NCBI RefSeq assembly: GCF_038594605.1
Contig: NZ_JBCFZM010000003.1
Coordinates: 124,001 to 188,000, forward strand
Origin: Alteriqipengyuania bathyomarina_B
GTDB lineage: Bacteria; Pseudomonadota; Alphaproteobacteria; Sphingomonadales; Sphingomonadaceae
Direction of reading: 5' to 3'
Length of the DNA: 64,000 nt
Shown here: positions 16,448 through 25,721 of the stretch, in pieces
Numbering within the stretch: the stretch's first letter is position 1
Layout: every line of letters starts with the position of its first letter
The notes under the pieces: model-generated
What the model was told of the DNA's origin: nothing
Database searches by the model: none
Seen by the model: the letters and a program-made list of their open reading frames with translations, nothing else
Made by a program: the position numbers and the translations under genes

Positions 16448-17615
16448 GGGTCGCGCCCTCCTTCCCGAGTTCGGCCTTGAGCAGGAAGGCATTGGCGACA
16501 GCGATCCGCCATCCCTCCTGAAGACCGGAAAGGATCGTCACTTGACCAGCGGATCGTGTTCCAAGCTCAACTTCGCGAGCCTGGAAGCCGGTCTTCGTCC
16601 GGACGAAGACCACGTCGCGTCCTTCAACCACCTGGATGGCGTCCTCCGGCACCGCGATACGGTCGCGGTCGATCTCGCCCGAAGGCCTGATCCGCGCCTG
16701 AAGGAAGGCACCCGGCTGAAGCCCCGGAACGCCGCGCGATAACGACAGGACCGCAGTCGCACTGCGGCTCTCCGGATCGAGCGAAGGCGTGACCGAACGA
16801 ACCCGGGCCCCAATTTCCCGACCGTCGCCGACCACCAGCACGGCCTCGTCACCAGGTTGAATGCGAGAGGCTTCGGCCGAAGGCAGCGCCACCTCGATCT
16901 GGAGTCCATTGGGATCGACCACGCGGTAGAGTTCCTCGCCGGCATCCACGAAGGCCCCGAGCACAATCGGTGCCGCGGTGATCCTGCCGGCCAGGGGAGA
17001 GGTGACCGCCAGCGAACGCCCGTCGCCGCTGACGCCAGCTGCCGCTACCGCGGCCTGCGCCCGCTGAAGTTCCGAACGTGCCACGCTGAGATTGGCCCGC
17101 GCGGCTTCCAGATCCTGGCGGGCCGTGACATTTTCCTCGAACAGACGCCGCTCGCGTTCGTAGGCGGCAGACAACTCGCTCACCCGAGCGCGCGCTGCGC
17201 TCACCTGGGAGGCGAGTGCAGCGGCATCCGCGCTTTCGATGCGGGCGACGGTCTCGCCGCGCGCCACATAATCGCCCAGCGTTTTGCCGACGGAGCGGAC
17301 GACCCCCGAGGCGCGGGCGTCGATCCGAGCGGAGGCTGTGGGGCTCGCCGCGACAGTCGCCGGAAAGACAAGCTCGACAGCGGCTCCAGACCGGACGGAG
17401 GCCAGCTGTATCCCGGCCTCGCTAATCTGCTCTTCGCTAAGCGTGATCACCCCTTCAGGTGTCTCGGTCGAAGCTTCTTCCTGCGCATGGTCATCCTCAC
17501 CTGGATGGTCGTCGACCTCGGAGGTTGGCCAGAATATCAGCGCCATAGCGCCAACCGCGATGACGATACCGACGAGGATCGCCAGTTTTCTGCGTGTCAT
17601 TGATGTATCCTTCAT
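16437..17615 (-). CDS. czcB: Periplasmic adaptor (membrane fusion) protein CzcB
   Basis: A 392-residue adaptor linking CzcA to the outer-membrane channel. An N-terminal anchor (LAILVGIVIAVGAMALIFW) is followed by a His/Asp/Glu-rich linker (DDHPGEDDHAQEEAS) that could bind metal. A lipoyl half-motif (VVRSVGKTLGDYVARGETVA), a long coiled-coil hairpin (residues about 130-190), the second lipoyl half (VTSPLAGRITAAPIVLGAFV) and a beta-barrel domain (GDEAVLVVGDGREIGARV) complete the fold. ATG 17615 overlaps the czcC stop (ATGA), and its own end overlaps czcA by 11 nt. Confidence 0.92.
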   Translation of the reverse strand: MKDTSMTRRKLAILVGIVIAVGAMALIFWPTSEVDDHPGEDDHAQEEASTETPEGVITLSEEQISEAGIQLASVRSGAAVELVFPATVAASPTASARIDARASGVVRSVGKTLGDYVARGETVARIESADAAALASQVSAARARVSELSAAYERERRLFEENVTARQDLEAARANLSVARSELQRAQAAVAAAGVSGDGRSLAVTSPLAGRITAAPIVLGAFVDAGEELYRVVDPNGLQIEVALPSAEASRIQPGDEAVLVVGDGREIGARVRSVTPSLDPESRSATAVLSLSRGVPGLQPGAFLQARIRPSGEIDRDRIAVPEDAIQVVEGRDVVFVRTKTGFQAREVELGTRSAGQVTILSGLQEGWRIAVANAFLLKAELGKEGATHGH

Positions 17616-18865
17616 TGTGCGGCCAGCCCGATCAGTTCGGCTGCGGCCAGGCCCCTCTGTTCGCGGGCGGCGATGAGCGCCTCGCGGATCGTGTCACGTG
17701 CCTCTGCGGCCGCGAGAACTTCGATCAGGGGAAAACGTCCGTTGCGATATCCGATGCGAACGAGGCGCAGCGCCTCCTCCGCCTGCGGGAGCGATGTCTG
17801 CGACAGGGTTTCGACGCGCGCTTCGGCACCAAGATACCTTGCCCGGGCCGTGGCGACCGCCTGCTCGTAGTCTGCGAGAGCCACCGCTTCGCGAGCGTTC
17901 GCTGCACGCAACCGAGCCTCGGCAGCAGCGATGTTGCCCTGGTTCCGGTCCCGAAAAGGAAGGGGGATCGAAACGCCGACGAGGAAGGCATTATCGCCGC
18001 TTTCCCCGAAGCGCCGCACGCCCGCGGAGACCGTCGGATCGGGAATACGCAAACTTCGCTGCCGCTCGATTTCCGCCGCAGCAGCAGTGCTCTCAGCTCG
18101 CGCGACCCTGTATGTGAGGCTTTCCTGCGCCTCGGACAAAAACGAAGGCGGCGGAAGGATATCCGGAAATTCCGCCGGAACGAGCGGCGCTTCACCGCCG
18201 GCCCATAGAGTTGCGAGCGCTGTTCGAGCCGACAGACTCTCCGCCTCTGCCTCAACCAGGCGCGCGCGCGCTTCGGCAAGGGCCGCATCCGCCCTCAATG
18301 CGCGTAGAGGCGGCTCGCGGCCAACCTCTACAAGGACACCAGCAATGCGAGCCAGTTCCTCGTTACGCGCCACGACATCTTCGGCAAGTTCGACCCGCGC
18401 AGCCGCTGCAGCAGCTGCGAGATATCGCTCGCGCACCAGCTGTCCCAGTTCGACCGTGGTAAGGTCGGCCCTGAGAGATGCCAGTTCGGCCTGGGCTTCT
18501 GCCGCACCGATCCGCGCGGATCGCTTGCCGCCGAGTTCGAGACGCTGGCCGACGGAGAGCGTATATTCGGTAGACTGGAGACCCGAGAATGCGCCGCTGC
18601 CGGCGACGTTCTCGACGTCGAACGAGATCTCGGGGTTCGGGCTCAGGCGAGCCTGATCGACAAGCGCGACCGCCGCGTCGGTTTCAGCGCGGGGCCCCAC
18701 GAGGCGGGGGTTGGTGATGGCGGTGTCGGCCTCAGCGGCGACCCCGCTGAGTTCAAGGGCGTCGTCGAGCGTGACGACACGCGGGTCCTGCGCGCTGGCA
18801 GGTCCCGTGGACAGGGCGAGTATCAGCCCCCAGACGGGGGCTGCTCGCCACGATATGGCGAACAT
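17612..18865 (-). CDS. czcC: Outer-membrane efflux channel CzcC
   Basis: A 417-residue TolC-family protein with signal peptide (VWGLILALSTGPASAQ). It has two OEP repeats, each with long Ala/Arg-rich coiled helices and a beta hairpin: ARLSPNPEISFDVENVAGSG and LRIPDPTVSAGVRRFGESGD. It provides the trimeric outer-membrane duct for CzcBA. GAGG precedes the ATG. It follows the small His-rich periplasmic gene by 65 nt and overlaps czcB by 4 nt, so the three pump genes are one translationally coupled unit. Confidence 0.9.
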   Translation of the reverse strand: MFAISWRAAPVWGLILALSTGPASAQDPRVVTLDDALELSGVAAEADTAITNPRLVGPRAETDAAVALVDQARLSPNPEISFDVENVAGSGAFSGLQSTEYTLSVGQRLELGGKRSARIGAAEAQAELASLRADLTTVELGQLVRERYLAAAAAAARVELAEDVVARNEELARIAGVLVEVGREPPLRALRADAALAEARARLVEAEAESLSARTALATLWAGGEAPLVPAEFPDILPPPSFLSEAQESLTYRVARAESTAAAAEIERQRSLRIPDPTVSAGVRRFGESGDNAFLVGVSIPLPFRDRNQGNIAAAEARLRAANAREAVALADYEQAVATARARYLGAEARVETLSQTSLPQAEEALRLVRIGYRNGRFPLIEVLAAAEARDTIREALIAAREQRGLAAAELIGLAAQ

Positions 18866-18930
18866 GGATGGGTATTCCTCTGCTGACGTTCAGTTCGGCG
18901 TCGGAAAACAGGTCCGACGCGCGGCGAACG

Positions 18931-19269
18931 TCAGGCGCGAGGAGGAGGGGTTGCGAGTTCGGTCAGATTGGACGCGAACGAGGGCTGGTCGCCAGCGCGT
19001 AGGCCGCTCATCACCGAGCCCAAGATGAAGGCGTCAGACGACCGTCCGACAGCCTGCGAAGCATGATGGCAATGGCCATGAGCGCAGGCGCCGTGCTTCT
19101 CAGGCCCCCTGTCATCATTGCCGGGTTCATCGTGCTGCTCGAGCTGGGATGCTACCGGAGGCTCTCCCGCGCATTCGGCCGCATCCGCCACCGGCGCCCA
19201 CAGGACACTGAATGCAGTGCACAGCGTGACGAGCTGCAGCACGAGGGAGCGGGCGAAGAGCCGGGTCAT
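18931..19269 (-). CDS. Small exported His/Cys-rich protein at head of czc operon
   Basis: A 112-residue protein from ATG 19269 (MTRLFARSLVLQLVTLCTAF), with a signal sequence ending near VADAAEC. The mature part contains KHGACAHGHCHHAS, a dense potential metal-binding cluster, and a Pro-rich end (ELATPPPRA). Small proteins of this design often lead czc operons in sphingomonads and are thought to bind metal in the periplasm. The longer open frame to 19398 is not used, as it crosses the intergenic region and lacks a ribosome site. First gene of the efflux operon. Confidence 0.65.
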   Translation of the reverse strand: MTRLFARSLVLQLVTLCTAFSVLWAPVADAAECAGEPPVASQLEQHDEPGNDDRGPEKHGACAHGHCHHASQAVGRSSDAFILGSVMSGLRAGDQPSFASNLTELATPPPRA

Positions 19270-19505
19270 CGGTCGTCCGTTAGCAGCAGGAGCACCGCTA
19301 CGAAAGAATAATCTTAAAAGACGAAATGTGATTTCATTACAGCGCGGTGGTCTAATCGTGCTGAGCGGCTCGAAAAAACTCAACCGATCCCATCTCATAT
19401 TCTCGAGGCACTCATCTTGTCAGGACACGCGGAGCATACCGTAGCCTCATTACCGGACGAGCAAGCCCAATTGCCTATCGCGACAAGCCCAGCCATCTAC
19501 ATGGC

Positions 19506-22500
19506 ATGGAACTGGAAGCAATGGCGACGGCGGGAGCGGTCCTCGACATCGAATCTCTGACGGCGACGCATGAGCGGCTGTGCCGACGGCTGCGCAAGCT
19601 CGATCGAAACGCAACCTGCGGCATGGTCGCAGGGCTCATGTTCGATGCCGGTCTTCAAGGCGGTATACTTCGACTGGAGGTGCTCGCCCACTTGGCGGCT
19701 GCGCATTGCGATGGACACGAAGAACCCTCGGCTGCGCGGATCCGCGATTTCCTCAATGATGACCTCGCGCGCGGGTCCGTATGGCGTCTGGAGGATCCCT
19801 CCGAAGACGTCTTCGTCTCCAACATCACCACAGGGGCCGGCGACTTCCGCATCCTAGAAGGAACCTGGGAAGCGAACGCCGCCTATACCCAGAGCTGTCT
19901 CTCTGCGCTCAACAGTGCAATCGCAGATGGTCACGAATGGGCCCAGCACGGAATGCGTCAGGCAAACGCGTTGTTGGCAATTGGCGAGGCGGTAGCGGAG
20001 CGAGCAGGACTGCGACGCTACCAAGCTGGTGAGGGCAAGCCGCGTGACCGGTTTCGGTTCGATACCGCGAAGGCACTACGTGCATGCGCAGCTGTCACTT
20101 TCACCGAGGCGGAACTGCGCGCGATTGGTGTGGAACCGTTCGACCTTCTCCCTTTCGACTTCTCGCGCGTCGATCCGCAGCTGTTGCGCAACGAAACCAT
20201 CAACTGGACGAGCCTTGAGCGGCGGCCCGTCTCGCGGACGGAAGATGGCATCCTGGTGCTGCTTCCCACGGCAATTGGCGCGGCGGTCCGCCGCCGCGCA
20301 CTGGAACTCGCGAGGGATAACCAAGCGGGGGATGCTTACGAAGGACATCTAACCGAACATCAATTCTTGGGGGCGGTAGGGGACGCCGTGCGCGGACTCG
20401 ACCTGAGCCCCGCCGCTCCACCCTGGTCGGATGTCGAAAGTCACTGCGTAGTCCAGTTATGCAGGTTCGATGCGGGAGCCTATTGTCAGGTCATATTCGT
20501 GCCGGACCGCCCAGATGACGTAATCGCGGAAGGCTTCCGTTCGGTCCAGGACGTTTCAGGGCCTGTCCGAAGGCTGATGACGCAAGCAGCGGCAGAGTGC
20601 AGCGCGCGCGATGACTACTTGCGCGGCATGACGCTGCTGGTCTTCGGTGGACAGGGCCGCGGTGTGGTCGCCGATCACGGAAGACCTCCAGACGACTGGC
20701 AGATCGTCGGGCTTGGTTACGACGACCTTTCGCTACTGGCATCCGCCGGGGAGATCGATGCACTGCGCATTTTCAGGATTCTCGAGCAGGAGGATCAACT
20801 CGCACGGCGAGGCATCCAGCTGTTCAATCCGAATGGGTTCATGAACCTCTACGGCATGGTCGAAGAGCAGGATTTCACGCTTCTGCCCGAGCAGGTCGAT
20901 CACTCGGCGCCATCCATGATCCAGATGGGAACCGATCATCTCAGCAAGCTGCGCATCCGGATTAGGCAGGCGCTCGACAAGCATAGCGTTGCACGTCCTT
21001 CGAGAGGCTATCGGGCGGAGGTGCAGCGCCCTTCCGCGTTGCCCCTGTTCGAGGCGGCCAGCTCCGAAAGCGCGTTCGTGAGCGTTGACGATCTGCGTCA
21101 TGGTCACCCTGCAGTCGCAATAGAGGGCAGCAGGACAATGTGGTGGCTGACGGTAGAGGTCATTGACCCGATCACTGCCGGATCGCTCCCCTTTCGAGTA
21201 TGGGACATGGCACAGAACTGGCTCATCCCGCTTGCGCCAGAACTCGAAATCCATCTGGGTGAAGAATTGCCGGGGCATGTCGAGGTAGTCCTGACATTCG
21301 GACGGATTGATGAGCAGGAACTGCTGGCAGATGAAGGAAAAATCGAGCCGCCCAATGTCTCTATCGGAGGCGGGACGATCCGGATCTCCTGTGCTGAACC
21401 CTATCTTCGTTCTTTCGGCCAACCGGGTAATCAGGGCGACCGATGGATGGTGCGGGCGATCGCCTCGGGTGCCGCCGGCCTGGCAAACCAAGACACGGCT
21501 GCGTGCGCTGATGCGATGGAACGCAAGATAGTCAAGGATGACGCAGCGCGCCATCTTCACGTGTTCAACGCTGCGACGACCACGCAGATGGTGATCGCGA
21601 GTGCCGTCCATCATCCGCTTCGGAAGGTGCAACCGGAGGTCCGGGCGTGGGCCGAAGTCGGATTGGCCAGCGTCGGGGCCGACGACGAAACGAATGTAGT
21701 TCGCGGCCTCGAAGCAACCAAGTTCCTCGCTGGTTTGGTGGACGATCTATGGGCCAGTATCCGAACGAGGCTTAAAGACCTGGACAGGGCCAACGTCATC
21801 GAGATGGCGCTTCGCAATCATCATGCGGTGGACAAGGACAGGAACCGATGGCGAACGACGGCTGCAGCGGTTCTCTCCCTCCATCCCCCCGAAGAGGGTG
21901 TCCGGGTCGCCATCAACCTTGAAAGCGAGCGAGCCGAAGCCGGACTGTGCTCACGGGTCTTGGCTGAAATGGCGTTGTGCACCTCGCCTACGGAGCATGG
22001 GCGCGAGTGCTCGGTCTACGACTTTGATCAGATGATGGCGGAAATCTCCTTGATGAATGCGATCGCCTCTCGAAGTGACGAGATCCACCATGGCTTCGCT
22101 TCCGAACTCGCGGTGATGCCGAATGGCACCCTCCGCTTCGAAAACGATTTCGCCGAACAAGTTCATACCCCTTACCTGCGAGCGTCCTCCCAAGAGCAAT
22201 TCGAGGCCGCTGCCGGCGACTACGCTGATATCTATCGACGTTCAGAACCATTGGAGCGGGAAGAGTATGAGGAAAAGAGGGACGCGGCATTCGATGCAGC
22301 GTTCCTGGCCGAATACGGCGTCGATCCCTTGGGCATGGCCGACATGGTGTCGTATGTCGGTCTGATCGCACTCGAACGAGGCGGAGATATCGTGCGGATG
22401 CGTCGTTCCGAACTGATCCAGCTAGCCAAGGATAGGCTCGAAATCGATGAAGACGGAATTGGTGCCCTTCTCGACACATGGTCGCTGCGACCTCGGTCCA

Positions 22501-23228
22501 AGTGGAACGAGAAGAAGCCCGAGGGCGCAACCGCGAGGGACTGGTGGCCGTGGCGCCATGCGCGGCGCCTCAGCCTTCTGGCGCGGCCGATCATAAATCT
22601 CGACGGTAGAGACGATCCCGAACTTGTGCTGTCTCCAATCCTCCTGGATCATGCCCTGACCTACGCTCTGCGTGCGCATTCGGGCGGACTGCCCGTCGAC
22701 TTCTATCGCAGTGATGAGATGCGGAGCTGGATAGGCGCTGTCATTGATGAGAGGGGGCACGCGTTCAATCAGCAGGTCAGAGACGACCTTGAAGCACTGG
22801 GACTGGTGGCAATCGCCGAGGTCGATATGACGCGACTGGGAGGCACGAAGCGAAACGGCGACGTCGATGTGCTGGCTTGGCGACCCGCTGACGGCCGCGT
22901 CTTCGCCATAGAATGCAAACGCCTCCGCGCCGACCGGACGGTCGGCGAAATCGCCGAACGCCTCTCGGAATATTCACCGAGGTCGGCGGAGAATGCAAAA
23001 AGAGGGCCGACGGTCAAGCACACGGACCGCATTGCGGTGTCGAGGGATCATCTAGAAGACCTAGCGAAAGTTACCGGCCTGGAGGCCGGGGATATCTCTC
23101 TGGTATCCGCGCTCGTCACATCGTCATTGGTCCCGATGCAATTCAATGCCGCATTGGGGCAGGCCTTCGACATTATCACATCGGTCGCGGATCTTTCGCC
23201 CTTTGTCGCTTCTCAACACAGACGGTGA
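19506..23228 (+). CDS. 1240-aa protein with C-terminal restriction-endonuclease-like domain
   Basis: A very large single-gene cargo unit. The first 1100 residues match no family I can name; they are mixed alpha/beta with no obvious NTPase P-loop. Near the C-terminus, GGTKRNGDVDVLAW, then GRVFAIECKRLRADRT (about residues 1113-1145), is a PD-(D/E)xK nuclease signature: Asp in the first strand, ExK (E-C-K) in the second. This suggests a metal-dependent DNA or RNA nuclease, as in large single-protein anti-phage effectors. The start could be ATG 19506 or 19521; no strong ribosome site is seen for either. It is divergent from the czc operon and next to the QueC operon's end. A defence role is inferred from the domain and cargo context only. 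Confidence 0.6.
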   Translation: MELEAMATAGAVLDIESLTATHERLCRRLRKLDRNATCGMVAGLMFDAGLQGGILRLEVLAHLAAAHCDGHEEPSAARIRDFLNDDLARGSVWRLEDPSEDVFVSNITTGAGDFRILEGTWEANAAYTQSCLSALNSAIADGHEWAQHGMRQANALLAIGEAVAERAGLRRYQAGEGKPRDRFRFDTAKALRACAAVTFTEAELRAIGVEPFDLLPFDFSRVDPQLLRNETINWTSLERRPVSRTEDGILVLLPTAIGAAVRRRALELARDNQAGDAYEGHLTEHQFLGAVGDAVRGLDLSPAAPPWSDVESHCVVQLCRFDAGAYCQVIFVPDRPDDVIAEGFRSVQDVSGPVRRLMTQAAAECSARDDYLRGMTLLVFGGQGRGVVADHGRPPDDWQIVGLGYDDLSLLASAGEIDALRIFRILEQEDQLARRGIQLFNPNGFMNLYGMVEEQDFTLLPEQVDHSAPSMIQMGTDHLSKLRIRIRQALDKHSVARPSRGYRAEVQRPSALPLFEAASSESAFVSVDDLRHGHPAVAIEGSRTMWWLTVEVIDPITAGSLPFRVWDMAQNWLIPLAPELEIHLGEELPGHVEVVLTFGRIDEQELLADEGKIEPPNVSIGGGTIRISCAEPYLRSFGQPGNQGDRWMVRAIASGAAGLANQDTAACADAMERKIVKDDAARHLHVFNAATTTQMVIASAVHHPLRKVQPEVRAWAEVGLASVGADDETNVVRGLEATKFLAGLVDDLWASIRTRLKDLDRANVIEMALRNHHAVDKDRNRWRTTAAAVLSLHPPEEGVRVAINLESERAEAGLCSRVLAEMALCTSPTEHGRECSVYDFDQMMAEISLMNAIASRSDEIHHGFASELAVMPNGTLRFENDFAEQVHTPYLRASSQEQFEAAAGDYADIYRRSEPLEREEYEEKRDAAFDAAFLAEYGVDPLGMADMVSYVGLIALERGGDIVRMRRSELIQLAKDRLEIDEDGIGALLDTWSLRPRSKWNEKKPEGATARDWWPWRHARRLSLLARPIINLDGRDDPELVLSPILLDHALTYALRAHSGGLPVDFYRSDEMRSWIGAVIDERGHAFNQQVRDDLEALGLVAIAEVDMTRLGGTKRNGDVDVLAWRPADGRVFAIECKRLRADRTVGEIAERLSEYSPRSAENAKRGPTVKHTDRIAVSRDHLEDLAKVTGLEAGDISLVSALVTSSLVPMQFNAALGQAFDIITSVADLSPFVASQHRR

Positions 23229-23261
23229 AACCGGCTCGCCATTAGGCGGATAGCCCGCTTC

Positions 23262-23957
23262 CTAATGCCCTTCGCCAATCTTGTCGGTTGTCCCGGCAGA
23301 GCCGATGTGGATTGCACCGCCCGCCAGGTATTCGGTGGGGAAACCAGCCGCGGCGACGATGTCTCTTCCGTTTCGCCCAACCGGCGACGCTTCGAGACCC
23401 AGCGCGGTTGCGATCATCGTGATGATTCCGAGAAGTGCCCCTGCGTCCCGCCAGAACAGCGATTCCCAATGTTGGTAACACGCTTCGTAGCGTCGACGAT
23501 CACCGATGAATTGAAGGGTGATCCCGTGCCTCGAACTCAAAATCTCGTCTATCTCGTTGCGATTGAGCAAGATGGCGCCTTCGAAAGAGGAGGAGCTCCG
23601 AAGTTCGTGTGCTTCGGGATCGTATAGTCCGCACCACGGCGAGCCGTCGACGGGCAGACAGGCGATGCAGAGCGAATGGAGCCCCCCTGCGGACGGGGCC
23701 GCGCGGCTCTCCCACTCGCCGAACCTCGAATTATGGTTCCGTTCTCGAAGAAGCATGGCATGCCACAGAACAGAGGACAGTTCGCGCTCGCTGACAGAAC
23801 CTCCCAGCGCGGAGCGGCGCCGAGCCAACACCTCGAAGAAACCGTCAGAACCGGTCAGGATCCGCCGGGTCAGGGGGATAGCGTGCTCAAACGCCGGCCA
23901 AGATCTCGTCGGAGCTGCTACGCCCTCGATCGGTCGAGGCTCGTTAAAGATCCCCAT
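23262..23957 (-). CDS. SagB-type nitroreductase-fold oxidoreductase
   Basis: A 231-residue protein, the last gene of the QueC operon; its start overlaps the QueC end by 14 nt. GFFEVLARRRSALGG, followed by ELSSVLWHAMLLRER and then RAAPSAGGLHSLCIACLPV, is the FMN-binding pattern of the nitroreductase superfamily as found in SagB-like dehydrogenases (the R(x)SxR segment, PSAGxxH, and C-terminal GLEASPVGRNG). Such enzymes oxidise azolines or reduce small molecules with FMN. In this operon it might reduce or oxidise a deazaguanine-type product, for example as a nitrile/amine redox step. Family fairly sure, reaction inferred. Confidence 0.7.
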   Translation of the reverse strand: MGIFNEPRPIEGVAAPTRSWPAFEHAIPLTRRILTGSDGFFEVLARRRSALGGSVSERELSSVLWHAMLLRERNHNSRFGEWESRAAPSAGGLHSLCIACLPVDGSPWCGLYDPEAHELRSSSSFEGAILLNRNEIDEILSSRHGITLQFIGDRRRYEACYQHWESLFWRDAGALLGIITMIATALGLEASPVGRNGRDIVAAAGFPTEYLAGGAIHIGSAGTTDKIGEGH

Positions 23958-24534
23958 ACACGTTCGCGATCACTTCCGCGTTCTTGTAGCAACCTCTGCA
24001 GTCGCCGCAGGCCAGTTCGCCCGTGTGACAGGAATGCGCCCATGCCAGGACGGATCGCGGAACCTTCGACTTCAAGATCAGCTCTTCGGTGGACATTTCG
24101 ATCGCGGGCGCTGTCACGTTCAGTCCTCCTTCTTGCCCGGACATCAACCGGTTTAGGTCTTCGAAGAACCGGGGAAGGCCATCGGCATGCGAACCGTCGC
24201 CTCGAACTGCCCCGAATATCAGCTCCGTTACGCCCAATTGAACGGCTTTCATGCCGGCCAATGTCGCCAGCAGCTGATTTCGGAATGGCCACCATTCGGG
24301 AACCGGCGCCAGTTGGTGCGGCGCGTCGCCCGCCATGTCGCCCGAGCCAAGCTCGGGACATCTCGCGTCGATGACCGTATGCCCGATGCCGAGTTCCTCG
24401 CATACCTGACGCGAGGTTCGCGTTTCGGCGATCGCTGCAAGCTGTCCGTAATCGACGGTGATGGCTTGCTCGGGCCTCAGCCACCAAGCAAGCGCAATCG
24501 AATCCATGCCGCCCGAGAGAAGCAGTCCCTTCAC
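23944..24534 (-). CDS. QueC-like 7-cyano-7-deazaguanine synthase homologue
   Basis: A 196-residue PP-loop ATPase. The GTG at 24534 is chosen because it overlaps the upstream TGA (GTGA) and places GLLLSGGMDSIALAWWL at the very N-terminus, as in the family. The C-terminus has SCHTGELACGDCRGC, the zinc-binding four-cysteine cluster (C-x6-C-x2-C-x2-C). QueC converts 7-carboxy-7-deazaguanine to the amide and then preQ0. It is slightly shorter than housekeeping QueC (about 220-230) and none of QueD, QueE or FolE is nearby, so it probably serves a special pathway. QueC homologues act in type IV CBASS and Qat defence, where they can attach a deazaguanine to a protein N-terminus. Family sure; role here is inference. 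Confidence 0.82.
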   Translation of the reverse strand: MKGLLLSGGMDSIALAWWLRPEQAITVDYGQLAAIAETRTSRQVCEELGIGHTVIDARCPELGSGDMAGDAPHQLAPVPEWWPFRNQLLATLAGMKAVQLGVTELIFGAVRGDGSHADGLPRFFEDLNRLMSGQEGGLNVTAPAIEMSTEELILKSKVPRSVLAWAHSCHTGELACGDCRGCYKNAEVIANVYGDL

Positions 24535-25721
24535 GCCAGCGCCCAGATCGAATGGTAGATGGCGGTCACGAGATCCGATACGATCAGGCACCCGCTGCCC
24601 TCTGGCATCTTGGCATCCTCGTCGCGCATGTTCTGGGCTAGGCAGATGACGGGCTTGCCTTTCGCCACCGCATATCCGACCTCGAATATCGTCCCTGGAT
24701 CTGAACCGCTGAGGACTGCCAACACTACATCGGCTTGGTCCAGTCCCTCGAGGTCTCGCAGCGCGACCTCCTGCGCCGTTCCCAAGCCAACATCGTGCAA
24801 CGGCGAGAATACGCTAACGCCCATGTCGAGCAGACGCTGCCTGATCTCCTCGACGAGCCAGAGGTCAGCCAGAGTGAAGAACGGTGCTGCGATGTAAACC
24901 CGTCCGCTCGTAGGTGTGACCGGCGAGAGGTCCAGCGCCGCGAGTTCCTTCTTCGCGGGGATCGGCAATGAGCGGGTCGATGCATATACGGATACCGACC
25001 TCGAAGCGAGATCGGCAGCTTCCGCGGGTTCCAGGCCATCGCATGCCCAGAACTTTGTGAAAGCAGCCGAGAAGACATCCCCGGTGCCCAGCTTCCATAC
25101 CGTGTCGCTGCGGTAGGCAGGAACCCGGGTTCGCGAAGTTCGCGTCGCGACTATCGCTCCATGACCGCCAAGCTTGAGAACCACGATGCTGGCATCCTGC
25201 TTCTTGATCAATGCTTCGACCATGCGTTCGGGCTCGGTCTCGTTCGTCAGCCGCCTTGCCTCGAAAGCGTTGAGGATGAAGGCGAGCTCGTCTGCCGTGG
25301 ATCCATTCTCGTGGAACGGCCGGGGATCGAAGGCCGATTGCGGGTCGTATACTGCCCGGCGGGCTTCCACCCTCGCATCCCCTTCGAGCATTCCGAACCG
25401 TAGAACGACGTCGCCGCTGACTTCGATCGGTGGGTGGACGCTAATGGAATCGGGCCGCGGTGCGATCCTGGGCTCATCGAGAGAATGGATATAGCGAAAA
25501 CTTACCGCATCCCGGACCTCGGGGCCTTCGATCGGGAAACCATAGATGGCCGACAGGTTTTCCAGCCCATCTGCCAACGCCGATGACCGATAGGTGACGA
25601 GCTTCAGATCATCGCACCAGCCCGAAAGCGCGGCTGCCGCGCGGCCGCCCGACCCGTATACATCGTTCCAGAACGGTTCGAGGCATTCCTCGGCGTAAAC
25701 ACCGCCGACGACAGCGGTCAT
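24531..25721 (-). CDS. PfkB-family kinase fused to nucleoside 2-deoxyribosyltransferase-like domain
   Basis: A 396-residue fusion. Residues about 1-260 are PfkB/ribokinase-like: YGSGGRAAAALSGW in the substrate-binding start and KLGTGDVFSAAFTKFWA, the equivalent of the GAGD anion-hole motif with its catalytic Asp. Residues about 270-396 are NDT-like: GRVYIAAPFFTLADLWLVEE, then DQADVVLAVLSGSDPGTIFE and VGYAVAKGKPVICL, where the Glu of TIFEVG fits the nucleophile. Such a protein could phosphorylate a (deoxy)ribosyl compound and swap or remove its base. Starts with ATGA overlap to the small Gly/Ser protein and ends with GTGA overlap to QueC, so it is tightly coupled in the operon. Confidence 0.78.
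   Translation of the reverse strand: MTAVVGGVYAEECLEPFWNDVYGSGGRAAAALSGWCDDLKLVTYRSSALADGLENLSAIYGFPIEGPEVRDAVSFRYIHSLDEPRIAPRPDSISVHPPIEVSGDVVLRFGMLEGDARVEARRAVYDPQSAFDPRPFHENGSTADELAFILNAFEARRLTNETEPERMVEALIKKQDASIVVLKLGGHGAIVATRTSRTRVPAYRSDTVWKLGTGDVFSAAFTKFWACDGLEPAEAADLASRSVSVYASTRSLPIPAKKELAALDLSPVTPTSGRVYIAAPFFTLADLWLVEEIRQRLLDMGVSVFSPLHDVGLGTAQEVALRDLEGLDQADVVLAVLSGSDPGTIFEVGYAVAKGKPVICLAQNMRDEDAKMPEGSGCLIVSDLVTAIYHSIWALA

Noticed and set aside
14309..16480. 723-codon open frame on the plus strand opposite czcA
   Set aside because: High-GC antisense shadow: its product is a run of His/Arg/Asp-rich sequence without domains, and the minus strand encodes a full RND pump.
19323..19335. 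GAAATGTGATTTC mini-palindrome upstream of the czc operon
   Set aside because: Too short (5-bp arms) to claim as an operator without a second copy.
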